In this document: positions 44,438-53,046 of the stretch, one piece after another | How positions within the stretch are numbered: position 1 is the stretch's first letter | Layout: every line of letters starts with the position of its first letter | Assembly (NCBI RefSeq): GCF_001748285.1 | Contig: NZ_BDGT01000030.1 | Span: forward strand, 1-64,000 | DNA from: Thermogemmatispora onikobensis | Lineage (GTDB): Bacteria; Chloroflexota; Ktedonobacteria; Ktedonobacterales; Ktedonobacteraceae | Reading direction: 5' to 3' | Length of the DNA stretch: 64,000 bases | Notes under the pieces: generated by a model | Told to the model about the DNA's origin: nothing | What the model saw: the letters and a program-made list of their open reading frames with translations, nothing else | Databases searched by the model: none | Position numbers and translations under genes: made by a program

Positions 44438-45136
44438 TTAGCCGGTGGTTTCAACTTTGAGACGCCAGGCGAAGTTTCGCTTGACAATCGATAGCAGAGA
44501 GAGGTTTTGCGGAAATAGGCGTTCAAGCTGATCAATGATGCAAAGCGCGACCATCGGCAGTAAGCTATTGCGCTGGGCGATGATGTGAGGCAGATAGCCC
44601 ATATGGAGATAGGGCGGCTCGCCCAGCCTGTCAGGGTCGCTGAAGAAGTGGAAAGCGCGCACCTGCTCGTCATCCATCGTCTCAATCTCGCTCCCCAGCT
44701 CCAGCGAAAGCAGGGGAACCCCATGCATGATAGAGAAGACTTCTGTCTGGCCTTCGGAAGTGGTCCTCTCCTGCATCATTCCGAGCACCATGACATAGAT
44801 CAGCACGGCCCGCTCGGCAATGTAGTCCGGCGAGAATAGCTCAACCTGGGTTTCATTGGAGAGACGCGGCCCCAGAGAGCCAAAGCTCGGATTGAGCAGG
44901 ATGGTATCGTAGATCACGCCTACAGCGTAGGTTCTTGGCTCTGTGCTCATACCCAGCACGCGATGCAGCTCCGCCTCGGGATCGTCGCCGCCCTGGCGTG
45001 CACGCACAGCAATGCGCACAAAGCGTCCGAAGGCGTAGTCTTCAGGCGCCGGCTCGACTTCGACCTCGCGCGGTCCATAAATCTGGCAGACGTAATTGAT
45101 ATGGGAATCGGATTTGACGATCTTTCCTATAAACAT
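44438..45136 (-). CDS. HAS-barrel domain protein, HerA partner
   Basis: A 232-aa protein whose start (GKIVKSDSHINYVCQIYGPREVE) looks like a HAS barrel, the beta-barrel domain normally at the N-terminus of HerA and related ATPases. The rest is alpha/beta with no motif I know; no nuclease motif (NurA) is visible. It is transcribed with herA (94-bp gap). ATG 45136 has GAGG 9 nt upstream; GTG 45169 would sit only about 5 nt from the predicted transcription start. Confidence 0.65.
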   Translation of the reverse strand: MFIGKIVKSDSHINYVCQIYGPREVEVEPAPEDYAFGRFVRIAVRARQGGDDPEAELHRVLGMSTEPRTYAVGVIYDTILLNPSFGSLGPRLSNETQVELFSPDYIAERAVLIYVMVLGMMQERTTSEGQTEVFSIMHGVPLLSLELGSEIETMDDEQVRAFHFFSDPDRLGEPPYLHMGYLPHIIAQRNSLLPMVALCIIDQLERLFPQNLSLLSIVKRNFAWRLKVETTG

Positions 45137-45180
45137 GCCGATGCCTCGTGTGCGGGCATGGAGGAGCACGCCCTGTATCT

Positions 45181-45210
45181 ATTGTACCTGCTACTTCTCT
45201 CTCTTGAAAA
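45181..45210 (-). promoter_or_regulatory. promoter of the HAS-barrel/HerA genes
   Basis: Minus strand: TTTTCA (45205-45210), 18-nt spacer, TACAAT (45181-45186); start near 45174. Confidence 0.5.
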
Positions 45211-45228
45211 ATGACCTGGCTTTATCCT

Positions 45229-45258
45229 CTCCTGAAGAGCGTCTCTTGCTCTCAGGAG
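45229..45258 (-). terminator. hairpin between helicase gene and HerA promoter
   Basis: CTCCTGAAGAGC pairs with GCTCTCAGGAG (11 bp with a one-base bulge; 7-nt loop). It lies about 190 nt past the helicase stop, so it could end that transcript. No T-run. Confidence 0.4.
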
Positions 45259-45451
45259 TACTCAAGCCAGACTGGGTCATCCTCTCGGAAGCGACGGGCA
45301 GCGCTGGCCCGTCTCACCTGGCGGCCATTATACCATACTAATCCTGGCGGGAGGAGGCAAATCAGCCCTCTTGCTCTGCCGGCCCAGGCCAGGCCATAGG
45401 CCCTTTGGTCAGGCCCGGTATGACGGGCAAGGGGAGATAGGAGGAAAGACT

Positions 45452-48400
45452 TCAGGCCGGGCAGATAAGAAAGAAGGGGCAGGTGGGACAGCGTCCCGGA
45501 TCAGCGGGGGCCGCGGCATAATCGTGCTCTTTGAGCCGCTCCAGGCTCTCGACCAGCCTGGCGTAGAGGCTCTGCTCGCGTCGTTGCCCCAGTTTCACGG
45601 CTCTGACCTCGCCCGTGGTCAGGTTGTCGCTGTGGAGCTCGGCCTCCTGTCCAGGATAGTGCTCATGGTAGGCGCGCATATAGAGCAGCTCGCGCGTGTC
45701 AGGCTCTGGCTCTTGCTTACGCCGGCCAAAGCGTGTACGTACAAAGCGCACCGCTTGCTCTGGCTGCCGTGGCATCTCGACGCGATCGACATCGACGCGA
45801 ATGGTTTGGCCAGCAATCTCTATGGTGAAGCCACGCCAGAGCTGCCAGTGCTGGGTCTCGGCGCTCTCTAGCAGCTTGCGATGGAGCTGCTCGGTGACCT
45901 CACGTCCATGTCGCTCGTACAGCGAGGCAAAAGGGGATTCATGGCCGCCAAGCTCGCGCCAGTGTTGGCCATAGAGTTCATGCACCTCTTCGCGCGTCGG
46001 CAGGGCCGCTGACAGCTGCTGCCCCTCAGCGACAGCTCGACGCGCCCGCCCGACCCATTCATAGAGCGCCTCGAGCGTCTTGCGCGTGGCTTGCACAAAG
46101 AGGGCATAGCCTTCTTGAAGCGGCTGAAAACGATAGATGTAGGTGTAGAGATACTTACGCGGGCATTGCTGATAGCATTCGATAGCGGAGGCATTGAGCA
46201 CCCCCGGCTGCATAGCCTGGATAAATTCCTCATGGGGCTGGCGCAGCAGAGCAGCCTCGGACTCCTCGCGCCTCTGCCTCTCTGCTGCGCCAGCGGCAGC
46301 TGATCCGTCCTGTTGTCTGCGCCATTCCGTCCTGACGAGGCGTTCCGGCGGCAGAGCGGCCAGCAGTGGCTCCAAAAAGACTGAGGGTTTGGCTGTACGC
46401 TTGCCTGGACGACGACTATAGCTCAACACGAGATGGTCGCGGGCGCGCGTGATGCCGACATAGAAGAGACAGGCTTCGCCAATCTCGTGCAGGGTGGCCT
46501 CGTCGCTTTCCAGGGAGAGCATGCCATCGGGCGGCGGTATCGGATTATGGCGCCGTGTGGCAGGAAAGCGCTGCTGATTCAGCCCGGGCAAATAGATGAC
46601 AGGAAATTCCAGACCTTTGCTGGCATGGACGGTCATGACTCGCACGACATCGGCCTCGCCGCCCTGGCTCTCCTCAAGACTCTGCTGGCGCGTGCTGCTA
46701 TCCTGGCGTAGCATGAAAAGGACGCGCAAATATTCCAGGAAGCTGCGGACCTGTTCATAGAGAGGGCCAGCCTGAGCTGCGCTGAGAGGCTGGCTTTCGG
46801 CTGGCGCGGGTTCTTCACGCTGCTGACGCTGTTGCTGCAGGTCGAAACGCCGCGCTAGCTGGAGCAAGAGGGCATAGTCAGCCAGGATCGCCCGCGCCTG
46901 GGCGTCGTCGCGAGCCAGGAGGCGGCGCACCTGATCTGTTTCGATGAGGAGATACTGAGCGAGCAGAGACCAGATATCGGGTGCCGTAGTCAGGCGTTGC
47001 AGCAGCTCGCTGAGCAAACGCAGTGCGCGGCGTCCGCCTTCGCTCAGCGTCTCAGGAATGTCGCCACGCAGCACGAGCAGACCCGGGGCCACCTGCTGCG
47101 TGCGCGCCGCCAACAGCAGGGCCTCGATATCGGCCTGACAGAGAGAGTACTCCGGCCAGCGTGCCGCGCGGAGCAGCCCCATGCCATCCGGTCCCGCCAG
47201 CAACAGCAGTGGGGCCAGAGCATCTTTGACGTGTTCCTGCTCCAAAGTGCCCCCGCTCTCGATGACAGGCAGGTCCGCTGCCGCCAGAGCTTGCGAGATG
47301 CGCCGGGCCTGAGCGCGTGTGCGACAGAGCACGACCAGGTCGCGATAGCGATAGCCCTGGCGAGAGCGCTCCTGCAGATCAGCGACCAGGCCCGCCAGCT
47401 CGGCGGCCTCATCTTCCGCTACCGCCAGCGTCACATACGGTTCCGGCAGGGAGGGGCGCACCGCTTCGTTGTGCCGCAGCGCCGCCTCTTCGCCGAGTTG
47501 GCCAGCCTCCAGGCGCTGGAGGCGAAAGGCTTCGGCCAGCGCGACAATATCGGGGCGCGAGCGATAGTTGCGGCTCAGCGAGAGGACCACGGCCCCCGGA
47601 TAATCTTCGCGGAAGCGGACAATGTTGGCTGGGGAGGCCCCGCGGAAGCCGTAAATGGCCTGATTTGCATCTCCCACAACCCAGACGCGACGTGCCTCTC
47701 CTGCTAATAGACGCAGGAGAACTCCGCTGGCTCGGTTGATATCCTGAAATTCATCGACAAGGATGTGTTGGTAGCGATGCTGCAGCTGCTGCAGGAGATC
47801 GCTGTGGCCTTCGAGGAGCTGCACAGTCAGCATAATCAGGCCACCAAAATCGATGTCGCCACGCCGCTCTAGCTCCTCCTGATAAAGAGCATAGACGGAG
47901 GCAATTTCGCGAGCACGCTCTGCTTGCTCACGCTCTTCGACCGTCTGGGCCTGCTCGAGCATCTGCTCCGCCAGCTGACGATAGCGCTCAGGAGTCACCA
48001 GCTCGTCCTTGGCGCGCGAGATGGCCTTGAGTATGTCGGGGAAATAGAGGGTGGGCTGTGTCAGATGATGATAATAATAGAGGGGAAGACGAGGCGTCAG
48101 GCTGCGCAGCAAGAAATACCCTTCGGCGTCGTCGACCAGCGTAAAGTCAGGACGAAGACCAGCCAGCTCGCTATACTGGCGCAGAAACTCGGCGCAGAAA
48201 GCGTGAAAGGTGCTGACCGTCGGCAGCTCCCAGGCGACGGACTTCGGTCCCGCCGAGGTCCGCAGAGCCTGCCCCAGACGCTCCTGCATTTCTTCAGCGG
48301 CTTTGCGCGAAAAGGTGAGGGCCAGAATCGAGCGCGGCGCGACGCCGCAGGAGCGGATCAGATACTCGGCGCGCCCGATAAGGGTGCTGGTTTTGCCGCT

Positions 48401-49240
48401 GCCCGGCCCGGCGATCACCAGGGCCGGTGTCTCCGCCGCAATGGCCGCCTGCTGAAACTCATCGTATGATCGGCCAGCGCCCGCTGGGGCTGGCACAGAT
48501 ACACAAGCAGGCTCAAGACGCCGCTGCGGCGGCTCTGGCAGTTGTTGCTCTGGCTGTGCCCGTGACTCCATGACAGGAGGATATTCTTTGAGGAGCCCGG
48601 TCAGGCGGTTAAGCATGGCCGCCTGCGAGACCCCAAAGCGGTTCGCCAGGGAGGCCGGCGGGAGACCTTGCTCTACATAGAGCGCGCGCACTGACTCCAG
48701 GGGCATCAGCAGCTCGGCGGCGAAGAGATTGGCCGCCAGCTCGCGCTGACTGCGGGGACTATAGGACTGACCAGGGCCGAGTAGCTCCTCGACGCTCCCC
48801 TCATCAGCCAGAGCCCCGATCTCCTCACGGATCTCTCCTTCTCCGCAGCGTTCAGTCTGGTCTTGCTCCTCCTGAGCAAGCGCCGCCAGCCTGCTCGTCA
48901 GAGGTCCCAGGATTTCTTCCAGCCCGGGCAGCAGGAGACGCATCGTCTCCGTTACAGGGCGATGGAGGATGACATGGCCAAGTTCATGCGCGAGCGTAAA
49001 GCGCCGCTGTGGCTCTGGCAGATTGCGGCAGATCCAGATCAGATTGTCGCCCGGCTCCAGATAGCCATAGGTACCTGGGGGGTGATCAGCAGGGTGAAAG
49101 GTGGCGACCTCCAGTCCCAGCCAGGCGACCAGCTCATCTAGCGGCAGGGCCTCGGCCTCCCACAACGACCTGTCGTAGCAATAGCGCTGGCGCAAATAGC
49201 GAGCGGCCAGCGTGGCCAGTGCGCGGGTCTCTTGCTCCAT
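45452..49240 (-). CDS. ImmA/IrrE peptidase - UvrD helicase - PD-(D/E)XK fusion
   Basis: A 1262-aa three-part protein. Residues about 1-220: ImmA/IrrE (DUF955) metallopeptidase with HELGH at 85-89, the downstream acid in ANLFAAELLMP, and a helix-turn-helix-like end (LANRFGVSQAAMLNRL). From about 258: SF1A (UvrD/PcrA) helicase with Walker A AGPGSGKTST, DEFQDIN, GDANQAIYGFRGA, SRNYRS and ASKGLEFPVIYLPG. From about 1035: RecB/AddB-like nuclease domain with an iron-sulphur staple (CPRKYLYTY, and CPTCPFFLIC near the end, C-x2-C-x5-C). The usual D-x-K of the nuclease is RTR in VRFVRTRFG, so cleavage may be lost. GAGG lies about 10 nt before the ATG. Likely a DNA-repair or defence enzyme. Confidence 0.88.
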   Translation of the reverse strand: MEQETRALATLAARYLRQRYCYDRSLWEAEALPLDELVAWLGLEVATFHPADHPPGTYGYLEPGDNLIWICRNLPEPQRRFTLAHELGHVILHRPVTETMRLLLPGLEEILGPLTSRLAALAQEEQDQTERCGEGEIREEIGALADEGSVEELLGPGQSYSPRSQRELAANLFAAELLMPLESVRALYVEQGLPPASLANRFGVSQAAMLNRLTGLLKEYPPVMESRAQPEQQLPEPPQRRLEPACVSVPAPAGAGRSYDEFQQAAIAAETPALVIAGPGSGKTSTLIGRAEYLIRSCGVAPRSILALTFSRKAAEEMQERLGQALRTSAGPKSVAWELPTVSTFHAFCAEFLRQYSELAGLRPDFTLVDDAEGYFLLRSLTPRLPLYYYHHLTQPTLYFPDILKAISRAKDELVTPERYRQLAEQMLEQAQTVEEREQAERAREIASVYALYQEELERRGDIDFGGLIMLTVQLLEGHSDLLQQLQHRYQHILVDEFQDINRASGVLLRLLAGEARRVWVVGDANQAIYGFRGASPANIVRFREDYPGAVVLSLSRNYRSRPDIVALAEAFRLQRLEAGQLGEEAALRHNEAVRPSLPEPYVTLAVAEDEAAELAGLVADLQERSRQGYRYRDLVVLCRTRAQARRISQALAAADLPVIESGGTLEQEHVKDALAPLLLLAGPDGMGLLRAARWPEYSLCQADIEALLLAARTQQVAPGLLVLRGDIPETLSEGGRRALRLLSELLQRLTTAPDIWSLLAQYLLIETDQVRRLLARDDAQARAILADYALLLQLARRFDLQQQRQQREEPAPAESQPLSAAQAGPLYEQVRSFLEYLRVLFMLRQDSSTRQQSLEESQGGEADVVRVMTVHASKGLEFPVIYLPGLNQQRFPATRRHNPIPPPDGMLSLESDEATLHEIGEACLFYVGITRARDHLVLSYSRRPGKRTAKPSVFLEPLLAALPPERLVRTEWRRQQDGSAAAGAAERQRREESEAALLRQPHEEFIQAMQPGVLNASAIECYQQCPRKYLYTYIYRFQPLQEGYALFVQATRKTLEALYEWVGRARRAVAEGQQLSAALPTREEVHELYGQHWRELGGHESPFASLYERHGREVTEQLHRKLLESAETQHWQLWRGFTIEIAGQTIRVDVDRVEMPRQPEQAVRFVRTRFGRRKQEPEPDTRELLYMRAYHEHYPGQEAELHSDNLTTGEVRAVKLGQRREQSLYARLVESLERLKEHDYAAAPADPGRCPTCPFFLICPA

Positions 49241-49365
49241 CGATGGCGCCTCTTTTCCCGCAACTCGTTCCTTGCCTCTCGCTCTTCCTGGTCTTCTACT
49301 GCCTCATTTGAGAGCACAGGCTGGATCGGAGAGAGGAGAGAAGAGGAGATCACAGGTTCAGCAGC

Positions 49366-49394
49366 ATTATATCATGCCTGCCTACGGGGGCCAA
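49366..49394 (-). promoter_or_regulatory. promoter of the helicase fusion gene
   Basis: Minus strand: TTGGCC (49389-49394), 17-nt spacer, TATAAT (49366-49371), with TG one base before the -10 (extended -10). Confidence 0.65.
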
Positions 49395-49453
49395 ATACTG
49401 GCCAGCCCAGAGCGGAGAGCGAGCAGAAACCTTCTGCGCAGTGGCCCTGATTT

Positions 49454-49462
49454 TGCTATAAT
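49454..49462 (+). promoter_or_regulatory. extended -10 promoter
   Basis: TGCTATAAT (TGnTATAAT) with a weak -35; start about 49469, some 110 nt before ATG 49580. Confidence 0.5.
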
Positions 49463-49579
49463 TGAGGGAGACAGGCAGGCGGCTAGTCCTACCTGGTGCG
49501 CGCGGCGGGCGAGACGGCCAGGCGTAGCGCGGCGGCAAGGGAGCGGACACGTCCTCACACCTATGGGAGGTTCCTGGTC

Positions 49580-50251
49580 ATGGAAGCATCCGAAATATTG
49601 ACTCGCGCCAGAGCGGGGGAAGACAAGCCCGATGGCTGGATTGTGCTGCCGTTGCAGCGCGGCAGAGTGATCCTCTCGATCGTCGGCTGGCTCTTTGGGG
49701 CGGCTGTGGGTCTCATCTTATTCGCAGCCTTCTTTCCTGTCATGGTACCCGAAAACTATCACAGCACCTTCGGAGCCATTGCCAGCACGATTTCACTTGG
49801 TATGCTCCTCTTCATCGGTCTGGGCAGCGTTTGGTGTCTGATCAGCGACGCACGTCGTCTCATCAGAGCGCAGGACTATCTGATCGTCATCACACCCGAG
49901 GACTTTGTGCAGCAAGCGGGGAGCAAAGTCGTCCACGTCCCCTTGATCAACGTCCGTTACGTGACAGCCAGAGGCCGTGCCAGGCCAGACCGCACGCCCC
50001 CCACCAACCAGCTTGCCCAAGTTGGCAGCGCCAGCGAAAACATGGTGGGCTTTCTCTTTGGGCGTGGCATGACCCAGTCTCCGGAAGAGCGGCGCAAGGT
50101 GATGAGTTCTCGGGCCCCTACCTCGCTCGCTTTCATCGACACGCGCACCGATACCGAGGTCGTTGTCACGACGGATACAGCCTACGGCGATCCTTTCCTA
50201 ATCGCTGCTTTGCTGAAACAATACGCCGCCAGAGCGCAGCAGATCGCCTAA
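49580..50251 (+). CDS. membrane protein with PH-like domain
   Basis: A 223-aa protein. Two transmembrane helices (about 32-55 and 70-90) are followed by a soluble beta domain with DYLIVITPEDFVQQAGSKV and INVRYVTARG, the pattern of bacterial PH/YdbT-like domains. ATG 49580 has GGGAGG 9 nt upstream. Function unknown. It is followed by coaX in the same direction. Confidence 0.6.
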   Translation: MEASEILTRARAGEDKPDGWIVLPLQRGRVILSIVGWLFGAAVGLILFAAFFPVMVPENYHSTFGAIASTISLGMLLFIGLGSVWCLISDARRLIRAQDYLIVITPEDFVQQAGSKVVHVPLINVRYVTARGRARPDRTPPTNQLAQVGSASENMVGFLFGRGMTQSPEERRKVMSSRAPTSLAFIDTRTDTEVVVTTDTAYGDPFLIAALLKQYAARAQQIA

Positions 50252-50377
50252 GCTGTCGGTGCCGGATTGACGAGCGAGTTTCCTTCTCTCTTGCCTTGCC
50301 TGTGGGCCGTGCGCATACGCATGCATCTCCTCATTGTCCTTTCCGCGCCATCTTTTGGCCACCGATAGGAGTGCCCT

Positions 50378-51181
50378 ATGCTGCTGGCTATTGACATCAG
50401 CAACACCAATATCAAGTTTGGCCTCTACAACAGTGAGGCCCTCAAACATCACTGGACCGTCTCCACTGTGCGCCAGCGTACTGCTGACGAGTACGCGATG
50501 CTGTTGGGCACGCTCATGAACCATAGCGGGCACACTTTCGGCGATGTCCACGCTGTTATTTTCTCGTGCGTCGTGCCACCGTTGACGCCGGTCTTCCAGG
50601 AACTGGTCCAGCGCTATTTTCACCAGGAAGCCATTATTGTCGATCACACACTGGACCTGGGTCTGCGTCTGCTGGTTGATAACCCGTGGGAAGTTGGCTC
50701 TGACCGTATTGTCACGGCCATCGCCGCTCACGAGCTGTATGGTGGCCCCGCCATAGTGATCTCTTTCAGCACAGCCGCCACCTTTGACGTGATCTCGGTC
50801 CGGGGCGACTTTCTCGGTGGTGCCATAGCCCCAGGGTTGATGATCTCCGCCGAGGCCCTCAGCAGCGCCGCTGCGCGCCTCTTCCGTGTCGAGCTGACTC
50901 CGCCGCGTTCGGCCCTGGGCAAGAACACAACAGAGAACATGCAGTCCGGCATCATCTACGGCCATGTAGGTCTTGTTCAGGGACTGATCCATCGCTTGCG
51001 CGCTGAGATCCCCGAGGTACCCGATCAGGGCGAGGTCAAAATCATCGCCCACGGCGGCCTGGCGAATTTCATGGCTCCGCTCATCCCTGAAATTCAATAT
51101 GTCAACCAGTTCCTCCCTCTGGAAGGTCTGCGCATTGCCTATGATCGCCTGCGCAATGGCTACCGCCAGCGGGAACGCTAG
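50378..51181 (+). CDS. coaX: type III pantothenate kinase (CoaX family)
   Basis: First step of coenzyme A synthesis, pantothenate to 4'-phosphopantothenate. The 267-aa ASKHA-fold protein has DISNTNIKFGLY at the N-terminus, NPWEVGSDRIV, and GGAIAPGL. However the second phosphate motif, normally D-x-GTATT-x-D (with the catalytic Asp), reads SFSTAATFD: Asp to Ser, Gly to Ser, Thr to Ala. The N-terminal motif also has Ser for Gly. It may be an altered or inactive member. AGGAG lies 8 nt before the ATG. Confidence 0.85.
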   Translation: MLLAIDISNTNIKFGLYNSEALKHHWTVSTVRQRTADEYAMLLGTLMNHSGHTFGDVHAVIFSCVVPPLTPVFQELVQRYFHQEAIIVDHTLDLGLRLLVDNPWEVGSDRIVTAIAAHELYGGPAIVISFSTAATFDVISVRGDFLGGAIAPGLMISAEALSSAAARLFRVELTPPRSALGKNTTENMQSGIIYGHVGLVQGLIHRLRAEIPEVPDQGEVKIIAHGGLANFMAPLIPEIQYVNQFLPLEGLRIAYDRLRNGYRQRER

Positions 51182-51295
51182 GGACCGGTGGCGCTTGCAG
51201 CGAGATCGCCTGCGTCCTTCCCCAACCGACCGGTATTGGCACGCTCCTCTGCCGTCTAACCAGGCAGCCGGGTCAGAGGCAGAGGCTCCCAGAAG

Positions 51296-51340
51296 AGCAA
51301 CAGAAAGGGAAGAGGATGAACCTCTTCCCTTTCTGTTGCT
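51296..51340. terminator. bidirectional terminator, 20-bp stem
   Basis: A perfect 20-bp inverted repeat with a 5-nt loop (ATGAA) between the convergent coaX and secreted-protein genes. The stem runs 51296-51315 and 51321-51340, centred on AGAGG/CCTCT. Confidence 0.85.
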
Positions 51341-51374
51341 ATGGACCCTGTTCCCACACTGTGTTACGAGGAGA

Positions 51375-52136
51375 CTAGTTCTTCAGCAGTTGGGCAATCT
51401 GATGGAGATCGCTGGCGGCCTGATGCAGGGCTGTATGGGCCGTTTTCTCGGCGCTGCGCACCTTTGTGAGGTTGCTGGTGTAGGCGGTGCGGTCCTGATT
51501 ATAGTTCTCAGGGGTCAGTGTAGGAAGAGTGCTCTGCACGGTATCAAACTGGGCTTCCGCCGTTGCAAGCTGGGCCTTGAAGTCGTTGTAGAGGCTCTGC
51601 AGCTGGGCCTGTTTGCCGGCAGGGGCGGCTGCGATGGCCTTCTCAATGGAAGTCTTGGCTGACTCCATCTTGTTGGCCAGCTTCTGCTCGATAGCAAAGT
51701 GGAGCTGCTGATAGTCACGTGGCAGTACCACCGCATAGATACGGAACTGCCAGAAAATGTTTTTGACATCCTGGCGGGCAGCCTGGGCCGAAGTCTCGGC
51801 GTCGAGCTTGCTCTGCAGCGACTTCAGGCCGTTTTGGTTGGTGGCAATGTCAGCCTGGAGAGCGCTGGCAGCATCGGCAGTGATGTGTCCAGCCTGCTGC
51901 TGCTGCGTCACTCGACTGCTGAGGGTATTCAAGGCATTCAGGCGCGCCGTGATGAGCTGGTTCCCAATGTTGATGACGCATTGGACATCGTTGCGAGCAC
52001 ACTGACCGCCCGAGGCCGGCGCCGCCTGGGCAATGACCGGCAGCGCCAGATAGGCAACAAGGCCCGCCAGCATGAGGTTAACCAGAGTCAGGAGGGTAAG
52101 CTGACCGGGTCGCTTCAGCCCCTTGAAGAGTTTCAT
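51375..52136 (-). CDS. secreted helical protein
   Basis: About 253 aa. A signal peptide (basic start, hydrophobic core LTLLTLVNLMLAGLVAYLAL, cleavage near AQAAP) is followed by a short stretch with two cysteines (GQCARNDVQC) and a long, mostly helical, glutamine- and alanine-rich coiled-coil region. No family recognised. Three ATGs in a row follow AAGGAG; I use the third (52136) for spacing. Confidence 0.62.
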   Translation of the reverse strand: MKLFKGLKRPGQLTLLTLVNLMLAGLVAYLALPVIAQAAPASGGQCARNDVQCVINIGNQLITARLNALNTLSSRVTQQQQAGHITADAASALQADIATNQNGLKSLQSKLDAETSAQAARQDVKNIFWQFRIYAVVLPRDYQQLHFAIEQKLANKMESAKTSIEKAIAAAPAGKQAQLQSLYNDFKAQLATAEAQFDTVQSTLPTLTPENYNQDRTAYTSNLTKVRSAEKTAHTALHQAASDLHQIAQLLKN

Positions 52137-52278
52137 CATCATCTCCTTGGCCTCTTACGCTTATTCTTCCTTCCTTGTTCGCTTGTTCGCCTGGATGTAT
52201 GTGACAAATGAATGGTCAGGAAATAGTAGGATCTTCCACGAGACGCCAGCAGGCCAGCCAGTCGCGTTCCTCTGGCGC

Positions 52279-52626
52279 TTAGGGGAGAGGAGCGTTATCC
52301 TGGCCCTGATCGCTAGAGTTAGCGTCGTTCTGAGACTGGTCCAGCGATGGCAGCGTACCCTGAACCTGCTGATCGATCGATTGCACCTGCTGCGCCGGAG
52401 CGCCATTTCCTGTTGATGTCGATGGCGTAGTGCTGTCCTGACTGCTCGTGCTTGCCGGTAGCGATTGACTCTGCGAGCTGGCCGGAGCGGCCTGGTCTTG
52501 CGAGCGCAGAGCATGCCCGGCGCAGGCCGTCAGGGTCAGCGTTGCCACCAGCAGAGTCAACAACAAAGTGAGACTGAGTAGAGGGCGCAGGGCGGTAGCG
52601 CCCAGGGTTGTTGACTTTTTGTTCAT
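52279..52626 (-). CDS. small lipoprotein, low complexity
   Basis: A 115-aa protein with a lipobox at LTACAGH (Cys about residue 35), so it is probably anchored to the membrane outer face. The mature part is S/Q/T/D-rich and without fold. ATG 52626 follows GGAGAAA; an alternative start is three codons upstream (52635). It lies upstream of, and on the same strand as, the secreted helical protein gene (142-bp gap). Confidence 0.6.
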   Translation of the reverse strand: MNKKSTTLGATALRPLLSLTLLLTLLVATLTLTACAGHALRSQDQAAPASSQSQSLPASTSSQDSTTPSTSTGNGAPAQQVQSIDQQVQGTLPSLDQSQNDANSSDQGQDNAPLP

Positions 52627-52955
52627 TTTCTCCATAGCCTTTTCTCTATAGCTCTATAGCAGTAATGGCCTGAAAGCTGATCAGTGATGGCGTCATGCAT
52701 GGACCAGAAGGACCTGGTCCGAGAGAGTCCCGTGGTGTTGTCACAGCGCAACGACAGATCACGCTTTGAAAGCGCCTGCGCTTTTCACTCCGCAGGGTAG
52801 TGTAGCAAAAAAACCTCAAGAATAGCTCAAGGTCAACCAAAGATTTGCTCAATGCGGCCCGCCGGGCTGGTCTTCGTGCCCCTGGTTCGGCCCCGACAGC
52901 TCTCTGGCCCTGGAGCGCGGGGGCTAGCGGGCAGGTCAGAGCCAGCGGAGTGCAC

Positions 52956-52998
52956 AAAAAAAGGGGCAGTCAGCCGAGCTGGCTCGGCTGACTGCCCC
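52956..52998 (-). terminator. rho-independent terminator of the superoxide dismutase gene
   Basis: A 16-bp stem (52963-52978 with 52983-52998; loop CTGG), followed on the minus strand by seven T residues (52956-52962). Confidence 0.92.
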
Positions 52999-53046
52999 CT
53001 GTCCTGTTCCGCAGTGGGACCAGGGAGAAAACGTCGTGTCAGGCTG

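Noticed and set aside
44438-45136. NurA nuclease as the HerA partner
   Set aside because: The protein shows a HAS-barrel start and no NurA acidic motifs.
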